Shown piece after piece: positions 28,735-38,634 of a DNA stretch of 64,000 nt. The notes beneath the pieces were generated by a model. That model was given only the letters and a program-made list of their open reading frames with translations. It was not told the DNA's origin and searched no databases. Made by a program: the position numbers and the translations under genes. Within the stretch, counting starts at the first letter, position 1; each line of letters opens with the position of its first letter. Source of the stretch: SZUA-378 sp036652815 (GTDB lineage Bacteria; Bacillota; Clostridia; Lachnospirales; Lachnospiraceae); contig JAVVVE010000013.1 in assembly GCA_036652815.1 (NCBI GenBank), positions 1-64,000 on the forward strand, given 5' to 3'.

Positions 28735-30990
28735 TTAATAAGTATTCATTGGATTAAAATCAAATTGTATTGTTTCTGTTTTCAGTTCCATTGTTTTAGT
28801 ATATAATTCTAATTGATCTTTCATTGTAATCAACACTTCATATTCTGGGTGTTTAACATATAAAACAGTTCGATAAATATCCTGAATCTTTCCAATAGAA
28901 GCCTTGGCAGGTCCTACCACCTGGCATCTCCTGCGTCCACTCCTCTGATCCACATATACGGTTGACTGTTCTTCCAACCGTGTCGCTAATTTTCTTGCCA
29001 ATTGAAGTCCTTTTTCTTCCTCTTTAGAAGATATAAGCACTACCATCATCTGTGCTATCGGTGGATAAGACATCAATTCTCTATATAAAATCTCTTCTTC
29101 ATAGAATCCTTTATAATCTTGTTTTGCTGCATGAACGATACTATAATGCTCCGGCTGATAAGTCTGTATCACCACTTCTCCCGGCAGCTGTCCACGTCCC
29201 GCCCTTCCGGCAGCCTGTGTCAGCAATTGAAAGGTTCTTTCCCCTGCTCTGTAATCATTGGAGCATAAAGACAGATCTGCTGCCAAGACACCCACTAAGG
29301 TTACGTTTGGAAAATCATGCCCCTTCACAATCATCTGTGTACCAACCAGAATATCGGCTTCTCCATTGGCAAAAGAGGATAATATCTTCTCATAACTCCC
29401 TTTTGTCCTAGTGGTATCCGCATCCATACGCAGTACCCTTACCCCCGGAAATTGTTTTTGCAAGGTTTCCACAATCTGCTGCGTTCCTGCCTTAAATCCG
29501 GTAATATATTTGGAACCACACTTCGGGCAATGTGATACCATGGGTTCTTCATATCCACAGTAATGACAGGTAAGACGTCCATTCTTATGTTCCGATAAAG
29601 ATACATCACAATGTGGACATTTCATCACATGCCCGCATGCTCTGCAGGAAATAAATCCTGCATATCCACGCCTATTTAGGAACAACATACTTTGCTGTCC
29701 CGACTCCAATCGCTCTGCGATTAAATCTGACAATTGTCTGCTAAAGATAGAACGATTTCCTCGTTTCAATTCTTCCCGTAAATCTACAGTATATACTTTT
29801 GGTAATGTTCCACCTGTTAAGCGTTCCTGTAATTCATATAATCTGCATTTCCCTTGTTTCGTCATATAATAGAGCTCCAGAGAAGGAGTGGCCGAACCGC
29901 AAACTACACTGGCACCATACATCGAAGCAATCTGAATCGCTGTTTCTCTGGCATGATATCTAGGCATCGTCTCACTTTTATAACTATTCTCATGTTCTTC
30001 ATCTATAATAATAACACCAAGGTTTGAAAATGGAGTAAACAAAGCGGAACGTGGTCCTATTATAATATCGAGTTCTCCATGTCTGGCTCTTTCGAACTGA
30101 TCATATCGCTCCCCTGCAGATAGTTTTGAATTCATGACAGAAATACGCTCACCAAATCTCTTATAGAAACGTAACACAGTCTGATACGTTAATGCAATCT
30201 CCGGAATAAGGACAATCGCTTGTTTTCCTCTGTCTATCATGCCTGCTATAATTTCCATATAGACTTCTGTTTTTCCACTGCCCGTAATACCATGGATTAG
30301 AGAAAGGGGAACTCCACTCAGAACATCCTCTACAATCGCCTGCTGTGCTGCACTTAATCTCTTTTTCTCTTCTTTTGCAGAGGGATGAAGAATGGGGTTG
30401 CGATAGTTGCTTTGCACAATGACTTGTAGGATGCCTTGTTCTGCCATCGCCTGAATCGTTTTAACCGGCACCTGTAAGCGACCTGTGATTAATTCCTGCG
30501 GTAAATCCTGTTCTATCATTAACTGCGTGAGCAGGCGTTCCCGTCCAACCTGATGTTTCTTTTTATAATATTGTACCAGTTCTTCTGCCTCCGATATAGA
30601 AAGCAATAAATGAACCGTTTTTTTCTCGATTGCCCTATACTTTTGTTTCGCAGGAAGTACCGTCTTTAGTGCTGCGATCATCGTAGAACCATAGGTTTCT
30701 TTCATCCATCCGGCTAGCTGAATCAGATTAGCTTCCAGTGAAACGCTGTCTATTACAAGATCCGTGATCTCTTTCAAACGCTCTATCGCACATTCCGCCT
30801 GATTCGTTACTTCTATGACGTAGCCATGTCTTTTAGCATTTCCTCTTCCAAATGGAATGATAACCTCCATTCCCACCTTAATCTTATCTTGCAGTGCTCT
30901 TGGAATCTTATACTGGAAAGGTCTGTCTACTTTCTCATGAGAAATATCAATGATGATATTGGCATACCATTCTTCCCCTGTATTATTCAT
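28735..30990 (-). CDS. priA: Primosomal replication restart helicase PriA
   Basis: 751 aa. Walker A GITGSGKTEVY and the DEEH box are present, followed by paired zinc-binding CxxC motifs (CRACGHVMKCPHC, CHYCGYEEPMVSHCPKC) inside the helicase core and a C-terminal helicase lobe. It reloads the replication machinery at stalled forks. AGGAG precedes the ATG; it directly follows murE. Confidence 0.96.
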   Translation of the reverse strand: MNNTGEEWYANIIIDISHEKVDRPFQYKIPRALQDKIKVGMEVIIPFGRGNAKRHGYVIEVTNQAECAIERLKEITDLVIDSVSLEANLIQLAGWMKETYGSTMIAALKTVLPAKQKYRAIEKKTVHLLLSISEAEELVQYYKKKHQVGRERLLTQLMIEQDLPQELITGRLQVPVKTIQAMAEQGILQVIVQSNYRNPILHPSAKEEKKRLSAAQQAIVEDVLSGVPLSLIHGITGSGKTEVYMEIIAGMIDRGKQAIVLIPEIALTYQTVLRFYKRFGERISVMNSKLSAGERYDQFERARHGELDIIIGPRSALFTPFSNLGVIIIDEEHENSYKSETMPRYHARETAIQIASMYGASVVCGSATPSLELYYMTKQGKCRLYELQERLTGGTLPKVYTVDLREELKRGNRSIFSRQLSDLIAERLESGQQSMLFLNRRGYAGFISCRACGHVMKCPHCDVSLSEHKNGRLTCHYCGYEEPMVSHCPKCGSKYITGFKAGTQQIVETLQKQFPGVRVLRMDADTTRTKGSYEKILSSFANGEADILVGTQMIVKGHDFPNVTLVGVLAADLSLCSNDYRAGERTFQLLTQAAGRAGRGQLPGEVVIQTYQPEHYSIVHAAKQDYKGFYEEEILYRELMSYPPIAQMMVVLISSKEEEKGLQLARKLATRLEEQSTVYVDQRSGRRRCQVVGPAKASIGKIQDIYRTVLYVKHPEYEVLITMKDQLELYTKTMELKTETIQFDFNPMNTY

Positions 30991-32478
30991 CTATCTCTCC
31001 TGTTGTTCCTTTAAGATATCACTGATAATCACACGTTCATCCATTGGATAACAGATTCCTTTTATCTCCTGATAATCTTCATGCCCTTTTCCGGCTAGCA
31101 CAATCACATCTCCCGGCTGTCCCTGTGTAATCACATAAGCAATCGCTTCTCTTCGATCCTCTATCGTAAGGTACTGTCCATCTGTCTTCTCTATACCACT
31201 CTTAATATCTGCAATAATATCCGCGGGTTCTTCAAATCTCGGATTATCCGAGGTAATCACGGTCAGATCTGCCAGCTTACCACTAATCTCACCCATCTCA
31301 AAACGACGTAGCTTAGAGCGGTTGCCACCACAGCCAAAGACACAGACTAATCTCTGTGGCTGGTATTCACGTAACGTCGTAAGCAGGCTGTTTAATGCCA
31401 TCGCATTATGTGCATAATCAATCAGCAGCGTAAATTGATCTGAAACCTTTACCATCTCAATACGACCTTTTACTCTTGCAGTCAGAAGTGCTTTCTTTAT
31501 ATTATCTTCTGCCACATGAAAGTGTCTGCAGATAGCGATTGCAGTCAAGGCATTATAGACACTGAATCTTCCCGGTGTATCTACTTCTATATGCAGGTTC
31601 ATAAGTCCCGTCACATCAAAAGCTACTCCTAAATATCCGGGTTTATGGATCAGTCTGGTGTCCTGTGCCCTAAGGTCTGCCTGCTCACTAAATCCGAAAG
31701 TCTCAATCTCACAAGTGTGACCGGCAATCACATCCTGACAGTGTATATCATCAATATTAACAATTCCTCTTTTACACTGTTTAAATAAGAGTCCTTTGCA
31801 GGCAATATATTCTTCAAAATCTGCATGCTCATTAGGCCCGATATGATCCGGCTCAATGTTCGTAAAAATACCCAGTTCAAATTGAAATCCCTGTGTTCTA
31901 TGGAGCATCAGCCCTTGTGAAGATACTTCCATAACAACAATCTCACAGCCGGCATCTGCCATCCGACTTAAATACTCCTGCAGTACATAAGATTCCGGTG
32001 TGGTATTATGTGCCGGAATCCTTGTATCTCCAATGATGGCTTCTATCGTACCGATCAGTCCCACCCGATACCCTGCCTGCTCCAATATCTCTTTCACAAG
32101 ATAGGTCGTCGTTGTTTTTCCTTTTGTACCTGTAATCCCTATTATTTTCATGCGTTCTGCCGGATTATGATGGACTGCAGCCGCAATATAAGCCATTGCA
32201 TAACGCGTATTCTCTACCTTGATAATGGTAACTGTACTTGTCTGTGGTACCAACACTTCCTTGGATACTACTATCACCCTGGCTCCCTGTTCCACTGCCT
32301 CGTACGCTTTGTCATGCCCATCCACATTGGCACCTTCCACACAAAGGAACATACATCCCTCCACGATTTGTCTGGAATCATAGACTACCTGTGTGACCTC
32401 TATTTGGTCATTTCCTCTGATGCATGTGTATTCTAATTTTTCTAATAACCTGCTTAACGCTATCACAATAATAACCAT
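30991..32478 (-). CDS. murE: UDP-N-acetylmuramoyl-tripeptide synthetase MurE (meso-DAP type)
   Basis: 495 aa Mur ligase with the ATP loop GITGTKGKTTTTY and the substrate-selecting motif DNPR (SDNPRFEEP), which in known MurE enzymes marks meso-diaminopimelate addition rather than lysine. It is separated from the dcw cluster. The start is uncertain: the ATG at 32478 is only one base from AAAGG, and a GTG four codons in is an alternative. Confidence 0.93.
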   Translation of the reverse strand: MVIIVIALSRLLEKLEYTCIRGNDQIEVTQVVYDSRQIVEGCMFLCVEGANVDGHDKAYEAVEQGARVIVVSKEVLVPQTSTVTIIKVENTRYAMAYIAAAVHHNPAERMKIIGITGTKGKTTTTYLVKEILEQAGYRVGLIGTIEAIIGDTRIPAHNTTPESYVLQEYLSRMADAGCEIVVMEVSSQGLMLHRTQGFQFELGIFTNIEPDHIGPNEHADFEEYIACKGLLFKQCKRGIVNIDDIHCQDVIAGHTCEIETFGFSEQADLRAQDTRLIHKPGYLGVAFDVTGLMNLHIEVDTPGRFSVYNALTAIAICRHFHVAEDNIKKALLTARVKGRIEMVKVSDQFTLLIDYAHNAMALNSLLTTLREYQPQRLVCVFGCGGNRSKLRRFEMGEISGKLADLTVITSDNPRFEEPADIIADIKSGIEKTDGQYLTIEDRREAIAYVITQGQPGDVIVLAGKGHEDYQEIKGICYPMDERVIISDILKEQQER

Positions 32479-32571
32479 GCCTTTCCATATTTGTACAGTT
32501 TTCCCTTAATAAGATACCACAATTAAGAGTGATTATCAACGAATTTGATGTGTTTATCCTGTGTATATACA

Positions 32572-32602
32572 AACAGCCCAAGATTGGCATCTTGAGCTGT
32601 TC
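32572..32602 (-). terminator. Hairpin between recJ and murE
   Basis: AACAGC-CAAGAT and ATCTTG-GCTGTT arms around a 4-base loop make a 13-bp stem with one mismatch. On the minus strand it is followed by TTGTATAT rather than a full T run. It lies 120 bp after recJ, so it may end the recJ transcript or act as a leader element of murE. A run of nine G follows at 32612-32620. Nothing else is evident in 32479-32721. Confidence 0.5.
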
Positions 32603-32721
32603 GCTTATGAGGGGGGGGAGATAGTGAGTGTTCATCAACTATCTGAACCTTAGTATATCGGTTATTTGTGTTCAATATGTGTTTAAAATATAAATAAAAT
32701 CAGAAGATTCTTAAGAAATTC

Positions 32722-34476
32722 TTATTTACAAACAGCAAGATCATAGTCTTTCATAATAATCTGTAAATTGCGATTTCCTCTGTATTCATTGATATCCATG
32801 GCATATACAATAGAGATGGGAATATCGATACCCTGGGGTGTATAGAGTGCTTCCTGCATCGCTTTATCATATTGATGAACAATCTCACCATGGAGCTTTT
32901 GAATATCCCCAAAATAAATACAGGTAAAACGATTATGCTGTTCATCTTCCACCACATATTTTCCTACGTTTGTTTTCGCTCCCATCAATCTGCCACTAAG
33001 CAGGCGAAGATTTTTCTGTGCAAAAACCGGTTTTGGATTCCCATTACCAAAAGGTTCTAATATATTTATTTCTTCCGCTAATTCTTTGGTTGCATAAATA
33101 AGGGGCATCGGAATATCAATCTGAATCTTTGGAATACAGTCTTCCTCCGTTAAAGTGCAAGTTGCATTGATGACCTGCCTAAAGCGTTCCACATTCTCCG
33201 TCGGCATCGATAACCCGGCTGCCATCTTATGTCCCCCAAACTTCGTATAGAGTTCCTGATGCTTCTTCAACTCTTCATACATCGAATATGCTTCAATCGA
33301 GCGGCCGGAACCTTTGACCCCTTCTTCGGCATCTGTGAATACAAAAGATGGTCTATCATATCTTTCCCGTACTTTACCGGCTATGATCCCTGCCAAGCTT
33401 TCATGACAATGCGGCAGATAAAGAACGATAACCTTATCGAAAGAATAGTTTGCAGCTTCCACCTGCTCCACTGCCTCTTTGACACCGCCAACCGTCATCT
33501 CTTTGCGGCTATCATTCAATGCCTTTAAATCACCTGCTATTCTGTTGGCCTCTGCCGTATTCGTCGTTTCAAACAATTCAAGTGCCCGCTTGGCAGTATC
33601 CAAACGACCGGATGCATTTAAACAAGGGCCCAAAATATATCCAATATGATACGGCGTTATTTCTTTTCCTTCCAGTTCTGTAACCACTAGTAAGGCATGC
33701 AATCCAGGATTCTTTGTAGCAGCAATCTCACGCAGACCGTATTTTACAATAATTCGATTCTCATCTATCAGATCCATCACATCACCCACAGTAGCCATCG
33801 CCGCAAATGTCAGCAGCTCACAGAGCAATTCTTCCTTGGCATCTATGCCCATCCCTGCAAGCAAACAAACGATCAGTTTATAAGCCACCACAGCTCCACA
33901 GATCCCTTCATATGGATAATGGCAGTCTTCCTGTTTGGGATCAATCACTGCGGCGGCCGATGGGATCCGTTTAGGCACTTCATGATGATCTGTAATAATC
34001 ACCGTCATTCCATGTTGATTGGCATCTTCTATTTGTTCATATGCTGCGATACCATTATCACAAGTCACGATAGTATCGATCCCGGCTTCATAGGCAATGC
34101 GAACTAACTCTTCATTCAATCCATATCCATCTATAATCCTGTGTGGAATCTCCGTATCTACGATAGCTCCACAATATACCAACCCTTTTTTCAAAATATA
34201 AGTTGCACAGATACCATCGATATCATAATCCCCAATGATTCTTATTTTCTTTCCCTGTTGTATCTTCTCCTTCAGGATGAGACAAGCCTGCTCCATATCT
34301 TTCATTAAGTTTGGAGAATGCATATCTGCTAAGGTTCCCGATAGAAACTGCTCTGTTTCTGCGTCTCCTATCATCCCTCTGTTGCGAATGATTCTTGCAA
34401 TCATAGGACTGATATGGAGTCTTTGTGCAATGCCGTTAAAGTCACCCTGTTTCATTGTCACATACCATTTTGCCAT
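32722..34476 (-). CDS. recJ: Single-stranded-DNA-specific exonuclease RecJ
   Basis: 584 aa, DHH/DHHA1 family. Conserved motifs include GDYDIDGICA, the DHH motif in ITDHHEVP, and the DHHA1 motif GGHKMAAGLS. RecJ degrades ssDNA 5' to 3' in recombination and repair. AGGAG precedes the ATG, and a terminator separates it from secDF. Confidence 0.95.
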   Translation of the reverse strand: MAKWYVTMKQGDFNGIAQRLHISPMIARIIRNRGMIGDAETEQFLSGTLADMHSPNLMKDMEQACLILKEKIQQGKKIRIIGDYDIDGICATYILKKGLVYCGAIVDTEIPHRIIDGYGLNEELVRIAYEAGIDTIVTCDNGIAAYEQIEDANQHGMTVIITDHHEVPKRIPSAAAVIDPKQEDCHYPYEGICGAVVAYKLIVCLLAGMGIDAKEELLCELLTFAAMATVGDVMDLIDENRIIVKYGLREIAATKNPGLHALLVVTELEGKEITPYHIGYILGPCLNASGRLDTAKRALELFETTNTAEANRIAGDLKALNDSRKEMTVGGVKEAVEQVEAANYSFDKVIVLYLPHCHESLAGIIAGKVRERYDRPSFVFTDAEEGVKGSGRSIEAYSMYEELKKHQELYTKFGGHKMAAGLSMPTENVERFRQVINATCTLTEEDCIPKIQIDIPMPLIYATKELAEEINILEPFGNGNPKPVFAQKNLRLLSGRLMGAKTNVGKYVVEDEQHNRFTCIYFGDIQKLHGEIVHQYDKAMQEALYTPQGIDIPISIVYAMDINEYRGNRNLQIIMKDYDLAVCK

Positions 34477-34495
34477 TTAGTTCTCTCCTATATCA

Positions 34496-34527
34496 TAAAA
34501 CGGGAGTCTGACACAGCCAGCTCCCGT
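34496..34527 (-). terminator. Rho-independent terminator after secDF
   Basis: ACGGGAG (34500-34506) pairs with CTCCCGT (34521-34527), with TTTTATGAT following on the minus strand. It lies 26 bp past the secDF stop. Confidence 0.75.
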
Positions 34528-34552
34528 TCCTATCGTCTTATCTTTCCTTTTA

Positions 34553-36811
34553 TTATTTGGATTTAGACTTTACTTTTTTATCTGTAGCAAATTTCATCTT
34601 AAAGGTATACCACAATCCACCGGTAATACATACGGAAGAATAGGTTCCGCATACGATACCGACCATCAACGGCAGTGCAAACTCACGAATCGCCGTAACA
34701 CCTAAGATAAATAAGACAGCTACCATAATAAAGGTCGTCAAGGAAGTAAAGATACTACGAGACAAAGTCTGCGTGATACTTAAGTTTACAATCTCTGCCA
34801 GATCATCTTTCTTCTTCATCTCTTTTAAATTCTCACGAATCCTATCAAAGATAACAATCGTTGCATTGATGGAGTAACCTACAATCGTCAGCATACATGC
34901 AATAAAGGTGCTGCCTACTGATACTTTTGCAACAGCATAGAATGCCAATACCACCAAAACATCATGCAATAATGCAATGACTGCACTCGCCGCAAATCTT
35001 ACATCTTTAAACCGGAACCAGATATAGATAAGCATACATAACGTAGCAAAGATAACCGCGGTAATCGCATCCGACTTCATCTCAGAACTAATAGTAGAAC
35101 TAATCGTTTCTGCCGTAATCTTGTCTTCACTTACTTGGAATTTTTCTTTTATTAATTGATTTAATTCTTCTCGTTCATCAAGCGTTAAAGTCCTTGTCTT
35201 TATAATAATTTCATTGGTACCCTTGACTTTTTGTGTCTGAATCACTTTGTCTCCCGTAACTGAAGAAATAACCGGAAGAACCTTGGATTCAATATCAGCG
35301 ATAGACAAATCTTCATTGAAGGTAATATTTGTGGAAGTACCACCCTTAAATTCCAAGCTATAGTTTAAGGACTGTCCCGTTCCTGCTTTGTTCATACCCA
35401 TGAATACAAATCCCGCCACGATAACTGCTATGGATACTGCAAAGAAGATATTTCTGTTCTTCACAAATGGAATCGTTTTTCTTTCTTTTGCCTGACCGTA
35501 GAATTTTACATCCTTAAGTCCAATTGCGTAGAAAGCACGCAGAATTAATTTAGTAACTACCAAAGCTGTAAACATGGATAAGACAATACCAAGTGCCAGA
35601 GTCTGTGCAAATCCTTTGACACCGCCAGAACCCTTCACACCTAATACAATCGCTGCAATCAAGGTCGTTACATTACCATCAATAATGGCAGATAACGCTT
35701 TTTGGAAACCAAGCTGTATCGCAGTGCTGACTGTCTTGCCTTTTGCCAGTTCTTCTTTGATTCTTGCAAAGATAATAACATTAGCATCCACCGCCATACC
35801 AATCGATAAAATAATACCGGCAATACCCGGAAGGGTTAATGTAATATGAAACGCATTTAATGCGATAATGACGAGTGCCACATAGATACTCAATGCAATC
35901 GCAGAAGCAAGTCCCGGAATTAAATAAACGACTATCATAAAGAGTGCTACAATGATAAATCCAATCATGCCTGCCTTAAGACTGGTACTAATCGCCTCTG
36001 CACCAAGCTGTGCTCCTACAACGTTGGAACGTAACTCTTCCAGTTGTAATTTTAAACCACCGATGCGGATGGTAGAAGCCAGTGTTTCCGCTTCTTCAAA
36101 GCCCTGCATATTGGTAATCTGTGCCTGCCCATTGGCAATAACAGAATTAACATTGGGAACACTGACAAAATTATCATCATAATAGATAGCAATCGTCTCA
36201 TGTGCCGCAAATGCTTTTTCGGTTGCTTTTGCAAATTTCTCTCCACCTTCTTTGGTGAATTCCAAATCAACCGCAAACTCCTTATTTCCCATATTGTTTG
36301 TCATCTGGCCTGCCTGTGCGTTCTTAACTTCAACACCGCTCAGAACAATGGAACCATCTGCCAACATCTCATCAATCGTCTTGGTTAATTCATAACTATA
36401 AGTATTGGGATTAATCTGATAATTGAGGTTTCCCTTACTATCCGTTTGACTGATAAAATACAGAGAACCCGGTTTACCCAGTTCATCTAAGATGGCATTG
36501 GCATCTGAAACACCTGGAATCTCAATATTGATTCTATTTTTGCCCTCTTGGTATACCTGTGATTCTGTACTATATCCCTCTACACGTTTTTGCAACTTGT
36601 ATATGGTATCTGCCATATCTGCTTCGGATGGATCTTCTTCCCCCACTACCTGATACGTAATGCTCACACCACCCGCCAGGTCAAGTCCCTGTTTGATGCC
36701 TGCGGCGGAGCCAGACTTATTGGTACCCAGTCCAAAGATCGATACATAAGACAACCCTGCCAACAATAGTACTGCTGCCACAAGCGTAATAATTCCTTTA
36801 CTTTTTTTCAT
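34553..36811 (-). CDS. secDF: Fused protein translocase subunits SecD-SecF
   Basis: 752 aa in one chain: SecD half (about 1-440; D1 motif region KQGLDLAGGVSITYQV, large extracytoplasmic domain, and the GIAGIILSIGMAVDANVIIF membrane motif) and SecF half (about 450-745; LEFKGGT and VGYSINATIVIFDRIREN). About twelve membrane segments. It uses proton motive force to pull exported proteins across the membrane with SecYEG. It directly follows the SCIFF maturase gene. Confidence 0.95.
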   Translation of the reverse strand: MKKSKGIITLVAAVLLLAGLSYVSIFGLGTNKSGSAAGIKQGLDLAGGVSITYQVVGEEDPSEADMADTIYKLQKRVEGYSTESQVYQEGKNRINIEIPGVSDANAILDELGKPGSLYFISQTDSKGNLNYQINPNTYSYELTKTIDEMLADGSIVLSGVEVKNAQAGQMTNNMGNKEFAVDLEFTKEGGEKFAKATEKAFAAHETIAIYYDDNFVSVPNVNSVIANGQAQITNMQGFEEAETLASTIRIGGLKLQLEELRSNVVGAQLGAEAISTSLKAGMIGFIIVALFMIVVYLIPGLASAIALSIYVALVIIALNAFHITLTLPGIAGIILSIGMAVDANVIIFARIKEELAKGKTVSTAIQLGFQKALSAIIDGNVTTLIAAIVLGVKGSGGVKGFAQTLALGIVLSMFTALVVTKLILRAFYAIGLKDVKFYGQAKERKTIPFVKNRNIFFAVSIAVIVAGFVFMGMNKAGTGQSLNYSLEFKGGTSTNITFNEDLSIADIESKVLPVISSVTGDKVIQTQKVKGTNEIIIKTRTLTLDEREELNQLIKEKFQVSEDKITAETISSTISSEMKSDAITAVIFATLCMLIYIWFRFKDVRFAASAVIALLHDVLVVLAFYAVAKVSVGSTFIACMLTIVGYSINATIVIFDRIRENLKEMKKKDDLAEIVNLSITQTLSRSIFTSLTTFIMVAVLFILGVTAIREFALPLMVGIVCGTYSSVCITGGLWYTFKMKFATDKKVKSKSK

Positions 36812-36827
36812 TTCTGCTTCTCCTTCT

Positions 36828-38222
36828 TTATTCGGCCAGTGCCGCTTTTATCATAATTGCACATTCTATGCGCTTTCTTTGTAATTCACAGCCTCTGTCA
36901 TAAGTATCTGTAATGCTGCCACTATAGTGATGAGCATTGGCTGCACAACCACCACTGCAATAGAATTTAGCAAAACATTGCTGACATTTTTCTTTCGCAT
37001 ATACATTACAAGATTTAAACTCTTCTCTCACTGCTGTATGGACGATTCCACGGTCAACATCTCCCATTAAGAATTCTTCCTGTCCAACAAATTGATGACA
37101 GGGATAAAAATCTCCCCACGGTGTGACTGCCAGATATTCTGTTCCCGATCCACATCCGGACAATCGTTTAGCCACACAGGGACCGCCTTCTAAATCTATC
37201 ATAAAATGAAAAAAATTAAATCCTTTTCCTTCTCGGTAACGCTTAATCATCTCTACTGCCAATCTATCATATTCCTGTAACAGCTTTGGAATATCACTCT
37301 CCTGCAGTGCATACTCTTCTGTTTCATCCGCCACAACCGGTTCTACCGATATCTGCTTAAATCCAAGATCCGCTAAATGCAGCACATCCTCTGCGAAGTC
37401 AAGATTATGATGCGTAAAAGTGCCCCGCACATAGTAGTTCATCTGATTACGGCTCCGTGCCACCTGTTGAAATTTGGGAACTATCTCATCATAACTGCCT
37501 TGTCCTCCTCGATGTGGACGCATGTAGTTATGTACTTCCGGTCTGCCATCGATACTCAGTACAATATTGCTCATCTCTTGATTGGCAAATTCTATTATCT
37601 CATCATTTAAAAGAACGCCATTGGTCGTTAATGTAAATCGAAATTTCTTATGATGTGCTTCTTCCAGGCTTCTCCCGTATTGAACCAGCTCCTTCACTAC
37701 CTGCCAATTCATCAAAGGTTCTCCGCCAAAGAAATCCACTTCAAGATTAACCCTGTTCCCTGAATGTGCTACCAAAAAATCCAGTGCTTTCTTACCAACT
37801 TCAAAACTCATCAGTGCACGTCTGCCATGATACTCGCCTTCCTCGGCAAAGCAATACTTACATGCCAAATTGCAGTCATGCGCAATATGTAGGCATAACG
37901 CCTTGACTACCGTCTCCCGCTTCTGAAATTCTCCTATATAGGTGCGGTAAATATCTTCTGTAAACAACATCCCCGCATCCCGAAGTTCCATAATCTCTTC
38001 GATAGCTTCTTGAATCTCCTGTTCCTTATAACCAAGGTTGCCCGTTGCCATAATCTCTTGCAGCAGCATGGCATGATCTATTACCGTTTGGTCTGCCATG
38101 GATTGTAAAATCGTTTCTACAAATGGCAGTACCTCATATACCACTTCATCGACTACATGAACAGCTCCGCTGTTTACATCCATTATAATATTGATTCCAT
38201 TATTTTTGTACTGGTGTGTCAC
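36828..38222 (-). CDS. scfB: SCIFF radical-SAM/SPASM peptide maturase
   Basis: 464 aa from a GTG start with GGAAGG upstream. An N-terminal RRE-like precursor-binding region precedes the radical-SAM cluster motif CNLACKYC; a cysteine-rich SPASM region near the C-terminus (CQQCFAKFYCSGGCAANAHH) holds auxiliary clusters. Such enzymes install cysteine thioether crosslinks on the SCIFF peptide, forming a ranthipeptide. The precursor gene lies 92 bp upstream, and secDF downstream. Confidence 0.93.
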   Translation of the reverse strand: MTHQYKNNGINIIMDVNSGAVHVVDEVVYEVLPFVETILQSMADQTVIDHAMLLQEIMATGNLGYKEQEIQEAIEEIMELRDAGMLFTEDIYRTYIGEFQKRETVVKALCLHIAHDCNLACKYCFAEEGEYHGRRALMSFEVGKKALDFLVAHSGNRVNLEVDFFGGEPLMNWQVVKELVQYGRSLEEAHHKKFRFTLTTNGVLLNDEIIEFANQEMSNIVLSIDGRPEVHNYMRPHRGGQGSYDEIVPKFQQVARSRNQMNYYVRGTFTHHNLDFAEDVLHLADLGFKQISVEPVVADETEEYALQESDIPKLLQEYDRLAVEMIKRYREGKGFNFFHFMIDLEGGPCVAKRLSGCGSGTEYLAVTPWGDFYPCHQFVGQEEFLMGDVDRGIVHTAVREEFKSCNVYAKEKCQQCFAKFYCSGGCAANAHHYSGSITDTYDRGCELQRKRIECAIMIKAALAE

Positions 38223-38272
38223 GTGTTGACTTCCTTCCTAACCGTATTAAATAATTATTTTAGGCACACAAT

Positions 38273-38300
38273 ATAAGCAGCGATATCACTCGCTGCTTAT
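38273..38300 (-). terminator. Hairpin between scfA and scfB
   Basis: An 11-bp perfect stem (38273-38283 with 38290-38300) and a 6-base loop, without a long T run. It is placed to lower expression of the maturase relative to the precursor, or to stabilise the precursor mRNA 3' end; this is inference. Confidence 0.6.
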
Positions 38301-38314
38301 AGAAACATCATTAC

Positions 38315-38458
38315 TTATTTTACTTTTTCGCAACTTTGATTGCCAACAGTACAAGATGTTTTACAAGCTGATTGACACGATGTCTGGCATTCTCCACATC
38401 CGCCTTTTTTCATGGATTGTTTTAAATCCCTCGTACTTAATGTTTTAATATGTTTCAT
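38315..38458 (-). CDS. scfA: SCIFF ranthipeptide precursor (six cysteines in forty-five)
   Basis: 47 aa starting MKHIKTLSTRDLKQSMKKGG, the conserved SCIFF leader, followed by a core with six cysteines in about 25 residues (GGCGECQTSCQSACKTSC, then one more before the C-terminus). Modified by the neighbouring radical-SAM enzyme. AGGAGG lies 8 bp upstream of the ATG; a 19-codon upstream extension overlaps the promoter and is not coding. The family is nearly universal in Clostridia and of debated function (quorum or metabolic signalling). Confidence 0.95.
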   Translation of the reverse strand: MKHIKTLSTRDLKQSMKKGGCGECQTSCQSACKTSCTVGNQSCEKVK

Positions 38459-38486
38459 ATCGTAACCCTCCTTTAATGAATAACTT

Positions 38487-38515
38487 GCTATAGTATAACA
38501 CAACTCATCTGTCAA
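38487..38515 (-). promoter_or_regulatory. Promoter of scfA
   Basis: Minus-strand perfect TTGACA (38510-38515), 17-bp spacer, TATAGC (38487-38492). It lies 16 bp from the left end of the inovirus, so the promoter itself was kept when the phage integrated. Confidence 0.75.
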
Positions 38516-38531
38516 TAAAAGTTTTTTTTGT

Positions 38532-38546
38532 AAAATACACCGTAAA
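38532..38546 (+). repeat. attL: left 15-bp direct repeat
   Basis: AAAATACACCGTAAA, identical to 47087-47101. It marks the host/phage border, 74 bp upstream of the scfA start codon. Confidence 0.85.
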
Positions 38547-38552
38547 TGAAAG

Positions 38553-38571
38553 TTGTATTATTAAGTTAGAA
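38553..38571 (+). repeat. Left terminal inverted repeat of the inovirus
   Basis: TTGTATTATTAAGTTAGAA matches the reverse complement of 47062-47080 at 15 of 19 positions. It begins exactly 6 bp inside the direct repeat, the same spacing as on the right. Likely recognition site of the element's transposase. Confidence 0.6.
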
Positions 38572-38594
38572 ACAAAACAACAACATTCAATTAA

Positions 38595-38612
38595 AGTTCA
38601 ATCGATTGAACT
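38595..38612 (+). promoter_or_regulatory. 18-bp palindrome, copy 1
   Basis: AGTTCAATCGATTGAACT, a perfect dyad, ends 22 bp before the ATG of the first phage gene. Related copies are at 41663, 44819 and 46867. Probable operator or RNA hairpin. Confidence 0.7.
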
Positions 38613-38634
38613 ACGAGAAAAGAGGGCAAAGGAT

